This document shows, piece by piece, positions 46,838 through 57,800 of a stretch of DNA of 64,000 bases. The stretch is from Deuterostichococcus epilithicus. Its lineage: Eukaryota > Chlorophyta > Trebouxiophyceae > Prasiolales > Stichococcaceae. The stretch is taken from contig JAVTLE010000014.1 in NCBI GenBank assembly GCA_033439295.1, positions 2,294,001 through 2,358,000 of the forward strand. Direction: 5' to 3'. The notes beneath the pieces are model-generated. The model was not told the origin of the DNA. It made no database searches and worked only from the letters and a program-made list of their open reading frames with translations. Position 1 is the stretch's first letter, and each line of letters begins with the position of its first letter. Position numbers and translations under genes: made by a program.

Positions 46838-49170
46838 ATGAGCACCACACGCAGGGAGCCGCTGACCAGGGCATCCTGCTTCGCCTCTGCGCCCGTCGCG
46901 GAGTCTCGGCGGGTCTCTCAGTCGCACATCCGGCATTTTGCGTCAGCGGAGCCCGCTGGCGAGAAAAACGTGATGACATCACGACCAACGCCGCTGTTGC
47001 AGACGCGCCAGGTTACGCGGTTCCTCGAGTACGGCTACAAGGTAGCTCAAATTCAATTTGCTTGACACGTAACGCTCCGCCCCAAGCTGGTTTACCGCAC
47101 TGGCTGATCAGCAGCCTGACGTAACATCAGAGGCAGGCAGACCCGGTGTGACAGCCCGCTCGTGACGCAACGAGCTCATATCTTTACTGCCGCAGGATGT
47201 CCTCACCTCTTTGGCGCTCACGGAGGCCATCTACAGGGTCGTGTCAGAGGGGCGGCAGGCGGCTGCGCATTACTTTGAGCGCCTCCTGGGCGATCTGATT
47301 CCCACAGCATCAGCGTTGCCGATATGGTGGTCATCTGAAGGCGGCGCGCAGAGGTGATTGCTGCCACCGCTCTGCTCTTGTCGGTCAGTGCGCCCCGAGC
47401 TGTCTGGCACGCCGATGCTGCATCGCCTCGCTATTGCCTGACGGACACTCAGAGAATTGCAATATCCATGTAAAGCCGACGCAGAACCGGATTGTCATGC
47501 ATCGAATTGTGTTCGCAGGTATTGCCACGTCGAGGGTGATGACGCGCTGTACGTGGGCATCATGGGCAGCCTGACGCTGTATGACTGGCTGGCAAATGTC
47601 AACGTGCTGCTCACAGACATCTGGCACCCCAAAGCGGCGGCTCAGGTGCAGCTCTGTTACTACTCTGCGACAGGATCCCGCGTCTCACAGCATGCAGCCT
47701 GTTGGTGCATCTGTCGCCCTGCATCCTCGTTGAACCAGAGGTGCTGGCTTGCATGTCGCTGGCTATCAATATCGACTGGCCCTGGCATGCTGCAGGAGAG
47801 GCCGGCCGCGCACCGAGGCTATCTGGGCAGGTCACGACACATCCCAGTGGAGGAGCTGTATGCCACGGCGCGAAGTCGAGGGAAGAGGCTGATATTGTGC
47901 GGTGAGCTTCTCTGCATCTGCATTTTTAAAGACAATGTGTCTCCTCGCCAAACAGAACAGGACAACGAACTCGAGTACGCCAAGGCATTGACACGCTGAG
48001 GTTGCGAAACCTTGCAGGGCACTCGCTGGGCGGTGCTGTGGCGTCACTGTGCGCGCTGCGGCTGCTACAGCAGCTGCCGCCGTCAGAGGCGAACAACGTC
48101 AGGGTCATGGCGTTCGCCAGCCCGGCAGTCGGCAACCAGGCCCTCGCGCGCGCCGTGCGCGAGTCTGGCTGGCAGGACTGCTTCGCCACATATCTTCTGC
48201 CAGGCACGGGGGTTGGGACTTGCGTTGAGTCACGACTCGCCAGCTGTGCCGCCGCCATGAAGCCTGTGGCAGATTCTATTTGCCCTGGTATATTACTGCA
48301 TGATCCCATGAGCAGGGTGTCAATCAGCCTTGCCTGCATCGCCACATCGAGGCCCACCAACATCACCCTGCCGGCCACCCGCGCAGAGGACTACATACCC
48401 CGCTTGATGACGCCCCTGCGGCGGCCGGTGCTGTCTGACTCGTCCAGCCTTGCGGCGGTCGTAGCGCTGCAGCACAGCAACCCGCAAAAGGAGGTCAGGA
48501 GCAACATCCAGCCGTTCAAACGGCGAGCAGCGCCGCAGCGTCAGGCGGCAGTGCAGCCGGTGGCCCCAGCAGAGCGGCAGCAGCAGCCAACAGAGGTGCA
48601 GACGAGCAGCAGGCAGTGGTACATACAGCTGTGGCATGGCATCATGATTGGCGTCACCGCAGCGCTGCATGTGGCCGGCTCGCCGCTGAGGGCTGCAAGG
48701 ACCTACGTGCCATTTGGTGAGCACAAGACGACTGGCACTCATTCCGCTGTCTGCTGCCCGCCGACTTCCCACATATCCATATATAGGCTTGGACAAGGTG
48801 AAAGGGGTATTAGTTTGCCGGCGTCCAATTCCACCTTCATTCATACTCCCTCAGAAACGGCAGCCTGTGATTGCAGGGCATGAAGTGTTCCTGGTCGCGC
48901 CGCACGCGGATGGGCAGGGCCTCCACGCCGCCGTGCTGAATGGCATGAAGCGCAGCCTGGTGTGCCCGACAGCACACCGCATGCCATCCTACAGGTGCGA
49001 ACCTGCAGGCTAAGTGCATGTGCAATCGAACAGTACCTGTGTTCCGTGTACGCAGCCGGCAAACCAATGCCAAGTACAGCATCATGCACCGACTTGTGTC
49101 GCTGACTGATCAATCGGACTGTGCGGCTGATCGGCAGGTCCTCTTGTCCGTCGCAGAGCTCGCATTCTAG
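46838..49170 (+). CDS. Class 3 lipase (alpha/beta hydrolase), paralogue A
   Basis: Eight exons, all in phase: 46838-47041 (ATG), 47196-47353, 47519-47645, 47796-47901, 48018-48203, 48387-48716, 48877-48994, 49056-49170 (TAG); 447 residues. Serine lipase core: ALYVGIMGSLTLYDWLANVN, AAHRGYL (oxyanion region), GKRLILCGGHSLGGAVASL with the nucleophile Ser in GHSLG, FASPAVGNQALA (acidic residue region) and EDYIPRLM (the expected active-site neighbourhood). GHEVFLVAP and HRMPSYR close the catalytic part. The first exon is Arg/Ser-rich and may be an organelle presequence. The fold hydrolyses acylglycerols; exact substrate unknown. The intron after 48203 has a GC donor. A paralogue (lipase B) lies 10 kb away on the other strand with matching blocks. 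Confidence 0.88.
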
Positions 49171-50069
49171 ATGTCATTCATGCGGCATCGGCAACAGAGG
49201 CTGCGGTTGAGCACAAGACGGCAGGTGCGCAGGACGTTGGACTGATCGTCTCCCCTTCTGGTGCTATTGTCCTTGGCAAAATCACATGTGTCGGCCTGGA
49301 CCATGCCCTTGCACCTCCCGGACACAGGTTCGCTCATACATTGTCGTCCATTGCTGCAGACAAAGTGCAGCAGCGGGGGCGGCAGCTGACGATGAGTAGG
49401 CCGCTTGCAGTCGTCGCCCACCTCTGGACGTACCTGAGGTAGGGGTTTCAGAAGGGCGAGGATATACCTGCTCTAAAATTGATCAGCTGACACCTCCTAC
49501 CGCATTTCCACATATCCGCAGATCACCACTCACATTGATATTGCTGCTCAGAATGAGCTATGCCATGACAGGGGTGTGCTCTGTTTGCAGGCGCCTATCA
49601 ACAGCCCTCGCGCCTCGGGAGGTCGAGCATAACACCGGAAACATCCAGTGCGCCTGCCTGATGTCGGCCGTTGGCGGCGCAAAGGAGCCATTCCTTTGAG
49701 TGTCATTCACTCGATTTTGTACATGTCCGGCTCGTATCTCTGCACTTGGTCAGAGCATTATAACTCAAATTTCTGTACGATAGCCCTCAATGCAAAGATA
49801 GGAAATTCTTGCAAAAACTGTCCAGGACGAGATAGGTGAGAGGGAGGAGTTGGTTGTAGTAGTAGATGAGGTGGGAGTTGCAAGAGGTGCCGCCGAGTTT
49901 CGTGATCCCTAGGTATAGGTTTGACAATTGGAGGGGTGGCAAAGTTATCATTTGACCTCGAAGCTGAAATTGCATGTTGGGTGAAAGCACTGTCTCGCAT
50001 CCCGCAGCCACGGTCTAATAATTTCCCGCGCCTGCTTCGCTATCTGATCGGCACCCAAACCCTCAACTC
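49171..50069. other. 900 bp gene-poor region with lower GC content
   Basis: Lies between convergent lipase A and the ACL4-like gene. The part at about 49440-50000 is clearly more A/T-rich than its surroundings and carries a GT/AG-rich stretch near 49840-49900. I see no terminal repeats, target-site duplication or recognisable element protein. It may be a decayed mobile sequence or plain 3' flank. Confidence 0.4.
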
Positions 50070-52627
50070 CTAGTCAGCTGGGTTGCCACTGTCAGCCACA
50101 GCCTTTTCGATGTCCGCCTGCGCCACATGTGCACACAGTCAGATCTCGGGCCAGGGCATGCAGCACAGACTGCCCCACACCGAAGACAGCTGCAGCGTCA
50201 ACAGGTGCAGGGGCGGCGGCAGTGCGCAATTTCTGTTAAGCTCAGTGCATGGCTGGCGCACTGTCGCCACCGTGCTCAGGGCATGCCAAGCCTCGGGGTC
50301 CAAGAACCGACGTAGGGTTTCCTTCCACCAGCAGTCATCTGGGAGGTAACCCCCGAAGCAGAGCACTGGCGTGGTCCAGCTGAGCGCAAAAGGAGGTCTA
50401 CAAGTGGTCCAGGCCAAGCGGACCTTTGTGTCCACAAATGCGAGCACCAGGGGGTCGTCTGCCGGCATGCCGAGCGCCTTGGCGAGCGCCTGGCCGCGCT
50501 CGACTGCCTCGGCGGCGTCGCCGTGCTCGCCGCCCGCGTGCAGGCACATGGCGAACAGGTACCAGGTCTCGATGACGCGGTCGTCCTCCTCTATTAGGTC
50601 CTGCAGCACCTGCGCGGCAGGCAGTACGCTGCCGTCAGGTGGTGGTGCCGGGACACGAGGATGCTGTGCTGGGGCACAGGCTTTGCAGGGTTGTCCAGGT
50701 GGCTTTTGTAGCCACCTAAGCACCGCAACCCTGCCCCGGCCCTCCAGCCGGGAGCCGCCTCAATGCCGAGAGCCAGGTCTTTGCGCATTTCGACAAATCC
50801 CCGCCTTCCAGACAGGTGCCGCCCAAGAAGCCTCTCCCCGCACCTCTGCAGCAGTCTCGATGGTGTCCTCCAGCTCCAGCAGCAGCTTGACGCACTCCAG
50901 GCGGGACTCGTACGACGGCGCAAATTGCGGCTGCTGCTGTGCCTTTGCGCCCTTGCTGCCCTTTGCAGCGGCCACCGCCGCCGCGCCCTGGGTGCTGTCG
51001 GGGTGCGGCACGTACCACAGCGCCATGGACTGGTGCAGGAAGGCTAGCGCCTCGTCGGGGCGGCCCTGCTCCACCCGCAGGCTTGCCAGCGCCTGTGCAG
51101 GCTAGCAGCGTATATGAGAACTGTCCGGAGGGAGCAGGCCCGGCGGTGGTGAAGCTGCAATGCGATTTTGTGATGCACCGCCCCAGATGCACACCATTTG
51201 GGGCGCCCCGCATCGCACACGCACACCCGCCTCATGATGCCGATGCTGACACCGGTCCCCCTGCGGCATCCCGCCCCATCCTCCAGAGGAACCTCCTTGA
51301 GGACAAGCCCATACCGCCCCGCACCGCGCCGCAAGACAAGCAGAGCCCATGCTCGTACTCCCAGGCGCCCAAGCTCCTGCAGCGGCTTGGCGACGGCGCC
51401 CAGGCGCAGCGCGCTAAACCACAGCCACAGAGCAGGGGGTGCCCGCATCGTGCTGCCGCGCCCGGCACGCCCTTGCCGCCCAAGCCCCTGAGGCACCTGC
51501 AGCGGCTCGGGGCTGGCGCCCAGGCGCAGCGCCTGCCGCAGCAGCGACTCCACCCGCTGCCCCGCCTCGTCCACGTCGCTCGCGTGCAGGTGCGCCTCCG
51601 CCAGCGCGCACAGCGCCTCCGCCAGCGCATCCCTCCCCTCCTCGTTCGGCTCCTGTGTATGGTTCAGGGTTTAGTTCCCACTGTCCTTTCTATATGTTGT
51701 ATGTTTGATATAGTATAGATGTGATTATCTGCGAGTTGCCTGCATTGTACCGCGGGATATGCGCATTGTTGAGGTGGGAGTGCAGCATGTCTGGCCACAT
51801 GGAGAAAGCTCCCTCCCCACCATGCAGCTGCCGTCGGCACCGGAGGCCCATCTTGCAACCGGGGGCGCCACACTGCTTTGTCACCAGCTGAGGCACGCAC
51901 ACGTATTGCAGCCGGGCTGGGCGACCGACTCACCGCGCCGGCATACTGGCTGCGCAAGACCTCGATGCCGCGCTCGAAGTACTTGACGCTGTCCGCTCCC
52001 TCCAGCAGCTGCCCAAGGTACCTGCGACAGCGTGCATGTATGCGAGAAGGCTGACAGGTAGGTTGGCGCAGCTGTTGGGTAACCCCTGAGCTGCGGGGTT
52101 GTCATGCTATGCTCAAGCCTCGTCCGCAGCAAGCCCACAGCACCAGGCGCTTCAAGGGATACGAGGCGCGCACATGTACTTCTCGTGGCCGTCGTCGGGG
52201 GAGACGGCCGCCGCTCGCTGGAGCACCCGCACCGCCTCGTCGTGCGGCCCGTGCTCCGCGAGCAGCGAACCAAGGGCGTCCAGCACCTCTGCGTCCTGCC
52301 GACGGCATGGCAGCACAGGATCACGCCAGGATCAAGTATCGCCGCAAACTGATGTGCGGACGATCTGATGTTTGCGCTGCGGGCGTGAAGCAGCATTGCG
52401 CAGCCGCCGCCGCATGCATGGCGGCTGGCATGCATCTTGAGCTGCGTTTAGTCAGCGTCGAACTAAAGGCTGAAAGCTGAATGTTCTGCTGAAACACAGC
52501 TCGCCTGCGGTGCCAGCTCTGCGGCGTCGCGCAGGCACTCGCGGGCCTGGTCCACATCCTGCTGCTGCAGCGCCAGCTCTGCATGCTCCAATTTCTGATG
52601 CGCAGTGTACTTGCTGGCCTTCTTCAT
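50070..52627 (-). CDS. TPR protein resembling ACL4, the assembly chaperone of ribosomal protein L4
   Basis: Seven exons, all in phase: 52505-52627 (ATG), 52174-52295, 51934-52021, 51497-51652, 50844-51092, 50424-50609, 50070-50117 (TAG); 323 residues. Tetratricopeptide-like helical pairs run through the protein: ELALQQQDVDQARECLRDAA, DAEVLDALGSLLAEHG, VRVLQRAAAVSPDD, RPDEALAFLHQSMALW and VIETWYLFAMCLHAGGE. EKYMYLGQLLEG and FERGIEVL fit the ACL4 pattern, where the TPR protein holds newly made RPL4 on its way to the nucleolus. TPR assignment is secure; the ACL4 assignment is an inference from order and length. The first intron has a GC donor (CAG/GCGAGC). The intron between 51092 and 51497 carries a partial copy of the adjoining exon. 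Confidence 0.82.
51369..51535. repeat. Partial exon duplication inside an ACL4-like intron
   Basis: The 3' end of exon 51497-51652, including GGCGCCCAGGCGCAGCGC and CTGCAGCGGCT, recurs in similar form at about 51369-51411, roughly 124 bases away within the intron. The copies have several differences. Confidence 0.6.
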
Positions 52628-53111
52628 CCTTGCTGACTTGACTGAGGTATCAAGAAATCAGCGATTGATCAGCGACTGGGCATCGCAGCTCGGAACTCAG
52701 CTGCATGGGGCTTTTGCGATTTGCAACCCTGCAGAATGTGGTAGCGGACGCTTCGGCGTGCAGATATATTCTTCCAGGTTCTTCCTTCCGTGATGCATGC
52801 ATGCAAGCTTGGTGCAGAGCTGTGCCGTTGGTGCCAAGCTGCAGGGTCTGAGTAGGAGTGAATATGTTAGGTGGCCAACGACCCAGTCATGTGCAGTACC
52901 GTGTGTGAGCCTCGCATCTGTGGCCATTCGCTTGTCCTTCCTTGCGTCAAGTACAAGCCTGCACTGGTCAGTCTGTGCAAGCTTGCTTCTCACCGTGCTA
53001 TACGGAGCGTGATCTGGGGTGCGGCTCGAGTGTGGGTACTGCAATCACTGGTGATCAGCTGTGTGGCAGCCCAGGGTGGGGTGGGTTACCCCGTAGGCTG
53101 GGCTGCCGGCC
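52628..53111. promoter_or_regulatory. Divergent promoter region of ACL4-like (-) and the unrecognised gene at 53112 (+)
   Basis: About 480 bp between opposed start codons. Nothing beyond short frames; no motif confidently recognised. Confidence 0.4.
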
Positions 53112-54376
53112 ATGAATCTCTCTGAAAAGTCAAGGTCAGATGCAGAAGGCAGCGGCAGCGCGCACAGCGCCCCGTCAGTCGGGGGCACCAACTTCAGGCA
53201 CACTGCCAACGAGGCAGAGGTGCGGGACCCGGCTGGCACCGAGCATGGACGTGGTCTCAGATGCACGCGTGTTTTCCAGCTTGGCAAGTCTGCTAGACGA
53301 GCCTCCGGCAAGGTTGCCTGAAAGCCAGCATGTGCTCAACTTGCGCGGCAGCGTGCGCAGGCACTGGCGGCGCTCAAAGCTTTTGTCGGCAGCCTGGGCG
53401 TGGGGGCGCCGGCGGACACGGAGGCGGAACTGCTGATACAGGCGGCTCCGTACATGTCCGAGAGCCTGGACGACAACCTGAAAAATGCATGGACGGCAGA
53501 GGAGCGGTCGCGCCTCGACGCGCAGCCGATGCCACAGCAGCTGGATCACAGCAACCGGGACCATGAATACGTAAGTTCGTCGCCACCAAGGACAGCCAAT
53601 CCAATCAGGGTCGTTGAACCGGGTTTCTGGGCTGCTGTGGCGGCCGGCCACTGCTGCAGATGCGAGCCCAATGTTGATGTGGCCCCTTCCTTGCGCGCAG
53701 TTCTTTTTCAAACAGATGCGGGACTCGCTAGAGCGGCGGGTGTCCCGCTCCTCCAGCAGCTTCAGCGGGCAGCGCGGCAGCGGGGACATGGTGCCGCTTG
53801 CGCGGCGGGCCAGCCCCAACCTTGAGGCGCCGCCGCCACCAAAGGCGCCGCCACCAGGAGAGGACCCGGCGCAGTGGCGGATGGCTGCCCGCCGCAACAA
53901 CTTACAGGCGGTCTGGGGCGAGGAGGTGGGGATCCACCCTTCTCCTGCTCACTTCCCGCATTCTCACTGGAAGGACTGTCTGCTCCTGTTGCAATCCCGT
54001 CTTGCCGCGGTAGCACCTGGTGCATTTTCAATACCATGTGAAAAGCTATCGGTGTGGTGCGCAGGGCCGCGCCGTTCTTGCAGCCCTGGACTCGCTGCCA
54101 GAGGACGTTCTTTTGGACGCGGAAGGCACGCCTCCTGCGAGCCCCACGTATGGTATGGCCCCGCCCCCCCAGCAGCAGCAGCAGATCAGCCGGCACAGCC
54201 CGCAGCAGCAGCAGCAGCGGGAGAAGCAGCAACCAAAAGGTGCAACACGCATGCGTCAGAGGTGCATCATTTCGTGATGCGACACGGCCCCGCCTTGCGC
54301 TGGTGGTCGGCATCGATGGCGTGCTGACATGTACTGTGCCGTGCGCGCAGAAAAGAAATTTCGATGCTGGCTCTGA
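53112..54376 (+). CDS. Unrecognised protein, about 259 residues, Pro/Gln-rich C-terminal half
   Basis: Proposed exons: 53112-53219 (ATG), about 53325-53570, 53701-53925, 54065-54239, 54351-54376 (TGA); phases close with this choice. The N-terminus is Ser/Gly-rich (MNLSEKSRSDAEGSG). The middle is helical and acidic (ALAALKAFVGSLG, EAELLIQAAPYMSESLDDNL, NAWTAEERSRLDA) and leads to FFFKQMRDSLERRVSRSSSS, suggesting a short coiled coil. A Pro-rich linker and EDPAQWRMAARRNNLQAVW follow, then two Gln runs and the very short basic end EKKFRCWL. I recognise no family. The start of exon 2 is uncertain: an alternative reading uses an ATG at 53245 and another frame. Confidence 0.6.
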
Positions 54377-54875
54377 TGCGCCTCGTGGCATTTTTGAGGC
54401 AAACTGTTCAGTCATCACTCATTAGATTGCGACATCAAGGCAGCACACGTTGACTCTCAGTCGAACTTCAGCTACCGGTGCGCGTGCGCGCAGCAACCAG
54501 GTCCACCCAGTCTCCAGGCTTTGACCGGAGCGTAGTTCTGCGCAAAACAGTCTGGCAGCAGCTTGTCGTCCATGAACTGCAGTTTCTTCAGCACTTGTTT
54601 TGAGCCTTCTTCGTTAGGTGGAAAACATAGACAGTGGCACGGCGCAACAGGCTTGCGCAGCGACTAAAGTGCGCTGGTGTATGTCATGTGTCGATGCCAA
54701 CTCGAAGCCAAAAGCCGAGGTCTCGCTGCTCTCAAAAGCACGTATCATTCATTCGCCAACTTCAGTTGATTTCGATGAGCATGCGCGGCAATGCGCCTGA
54801 TCCCATTCCCTGCCGCGTGCATCCGGCCCCGCAAGCCACCATGCACGCTGCAACTCCATCGCCCGCCCAGGCAAA
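54377..54875. other. Intergenic region between two convergent genes
   Basis: About 500 bp, presumably 3' UTRs of the unrecognised gene and lipase B. No exon or repeat recognised. Confidence 0.5.
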
Positions 54876-57800
54876 TCACTTCAAGGACTCTGCCAGGCGC
54901 TGCACGACAGCCTCCACATCTGTCGCGCAAAGATCTACCGGCAGCGTGACGCTCTGGAAGTCGCTCTGCAGCTGGATGGACAGCCGGCCAGCACCGTTCG
55001 GCGCATTGCCCAGGGCCAGCAGCGGGTTGCTGCTCACCACGCTGCACGACTGCGCAACTGCGGCGGGGATGGTCACCCGTATGGCCATGGAGTCCAGCAG
55101 CGCCGCTTCCGCCCGATTCCTGCAGGGTTTGAAAAGCACAGGACATTGACTCCTGCCTCCGGTGAATTGCACCTGCCAGAGACTGAACCCAGCGTTTCGC
55201 CATGCCAGGATAGAGATCGACGATCCAGATGTGTGGCTTCGAACCAATGCAGCTTTGCAGACACACGAAGCCTCGGGCATGCACTGAGACGCGATTGCAC
55301 ATGAGGTCGCTCACCTGATGACGGCATTGGCGGCCTGCTGCACCCGCGCAAACAACTGTGGCACCGCCTCCAGCATGCGGTCCCAGTCCTCGCGCCCATG
55401 CATCGGCGGCGGCCACGCCAGCGCATCAACGGTGGCCTGAGACAGACGCAACACCAGCAGGTGTCAACAAGACAGAACATCCTGCGGCACAGGACTTCAC
55501 GACGCTCAGCTGGCGGCGCACCCGCTTTGTGAGCACCAATTCAATTGCTCTCAGTTGCTGGGGATGTGCAGTGCATTCCGGCCTCACCTGCGGCTGGCGC
55601 AAGATGCGGCAGGTGCAGGCTGCGCCGGTGTCGTCGACCGTGATGCGCACACCGGTGCAGTGCTGCAGCCCCCGGCCCAGTACCGTGACATCGATGTCCA
55701 CAAATGCTGGCCGCGCGTCCGCAGCCCGCCGGCCGAGCCAGGTCAGAGGGTTGAACACTTCCGGCCAGTTCCTGCAGCGTGTGACAGCCTAGATGTGCGA
55801 AGCTTTCGCAGGGAGTTTTGCTTGTTGCTTGTTGCTTGCTGCTGTCTGTAATGACTTTGATTGGTAATGACCCTTTACAGACAGCAGCAAGCATGACTGC
55901 TGCGAACCAACTGCTGGTTCCATGAGCCCGCACGCTGCCAGCACCATGGTTGCAACTGACGTGTGGCCAGGGCAGGCCGCCTGCATGCACGTTGCTGGCC
56001 CGCACCTCGCCACTGCGGGCGACGCCCCGCCGCCGGGGCCCGCCCATCGCTGCAGCGCCGCGCCGCCGAGGCCATCTGCAGGAAACAGGCGCGCCAGCTG
56101 CTCGGAGCCGGGCAGCGGCGGCGCCGGCAGCGTGCCGCCTGCCTGCAGCTGCGTCATGCGCGGGCCCAGGTCGTCCGTCAGCCGCAGCTGCGGACCGGGC
56201 GCGGCGGCAAAGGCGGCCACGCGCTCGGGGCCCACTGCATTCTGCCAGATGGTCCTGAGCCGCGACCTGCGCATTTGGTAAGCCATCTGGTCCACGTTGG
56301 ACAGGCGCTGCGAGTCCAGGCGCGGGCGGCGTCCATGTAGGCACTGCCGGAAATGCTCACAGTGGCTGTGTACTGAAACAATTGCGTCTCGTTGCCCTTC
56401 CCAGCATTCTGCAGCATCATTTGAGATGCGGCCAGGGGACGCCGCCGAGCCGGGGACACCAGCCCCCGCTTTCGGCCCGAGCCCCACCTGTAGCTGGCCA
56501 TGCGGTGCATGAGGAAGACGCCGCGGCGCTGGGCGCCACGGGCGCCTCGCTCGGCCTCCACCGCCAACAGCTCCTCCGCCTCCTGCCGGTCCGCCGCCGC
56601 CGCCGAGCCGCTCACGTCGCCGCCGCTGCCCACGTCCACCGCGTCGCGCAGCGCGCCGTCGCCCGCCGCTGCCTGCGCGAGGACAGCCGGCAGCAGGTTC
56701 AGCATGCGGGTAAGGCCCTTTGCAGTTGCAGATGCCAGCACACCAGTTACCACAATACAGGTGTGCCTTTGAGCATGGCTGGCTGAAGCGCCGTGCACGC
56801 AGGCTCTCAATAGGAGTGAGTCCCGGGGCACCACTTCAGTGCCGCAGTCACAGAAGCCATTGCACCTGGACGCCCGGCTCTGGCCAGCGCGCGGCGGCTG
56901 TGGCGAGGTCCTGCGCGTCGGTGGTGACCCGCGCCGGCAGCACATACACCTGGGAGCCGCTCAATGGCACATACGCACGCGCAACTGACATCGCTTTCCT
57001 GTGAGGGCACGGGAACATTGGAGGCTTCAGGCCCCATTCGAGCACGCTGTCACCTGGGCGGGCGATGTTGCGCAGCGAGAGGCATGATGCTGTATGAGAT
57101 CGCAGGGCTGCCGGGATGCTGCAAGAGCACCACTGTCAGGCCAGGCCGCGGGCCCATCAGGGCAACGACCAAAGCACCTGACAGGGTAGGACACGATGTG
57201 AGCGGCCCCGCGGGCGGCGTCGGCGACGGGCAGCGAGGCGAAGCGGGCGTCGCTGCGGGCGCCAGCCCATGCCGCCGCCCGCCTCGGGTCCGGCGGCCCC
57301 CAGTGCCAGCCCGCCGGCGCGCTGGCGCCCGTCTTTGGTGGCGAGGCAGCGGCGGCGTCAGGCACACCGTTGACCGTTGCCCGGCGGCCATTGATTAGGG
57401 CCGTGGACTCCGATGCTGCCGTGCCAGCGCCGCTGCTCCCCGGAGGCGGCGGCGCGGAAATGCGCACAGCTGGCCGCACCACCAGGCTGCCGGGCCATCT
57501 GCCACGCCGCTGCTGCACGGACAGCGATGTCAGCTGTGGACTGGCGCCACCGGCCGCTGGGTTTGGCGTGTGCAGGTGCCCGTCGGCCGTGTGGTCACCG
57601 CCCTCCAGGTTCACTGCCATGCCATGGCCGCGGGGCTTGGCGTTCGCCGTGCTGCCATTTGCGTGATCCTGGCTGCCGTGTGCATGGCCACCGCCGCCAC
57701 CGGTCCACCGCCGCAGCAGGCCAACATAGTGACGGCGGCTGCTGCTGTCCGTGCGGTCGCTGCTGCCTGCCTGCCGCCGCTCGCGGCCTGCATCGCTAGC

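Noticed and set aside
56006-56365. Treating the sequence after lipase B's HRMASY block as an independent gene starting at an internal ATG
   Set aside because: An acceptor before 56365 with a good pyrimidine tract closes phase with the lipase exon, so one gene is the simpler model; the alternative is kept in the findings.
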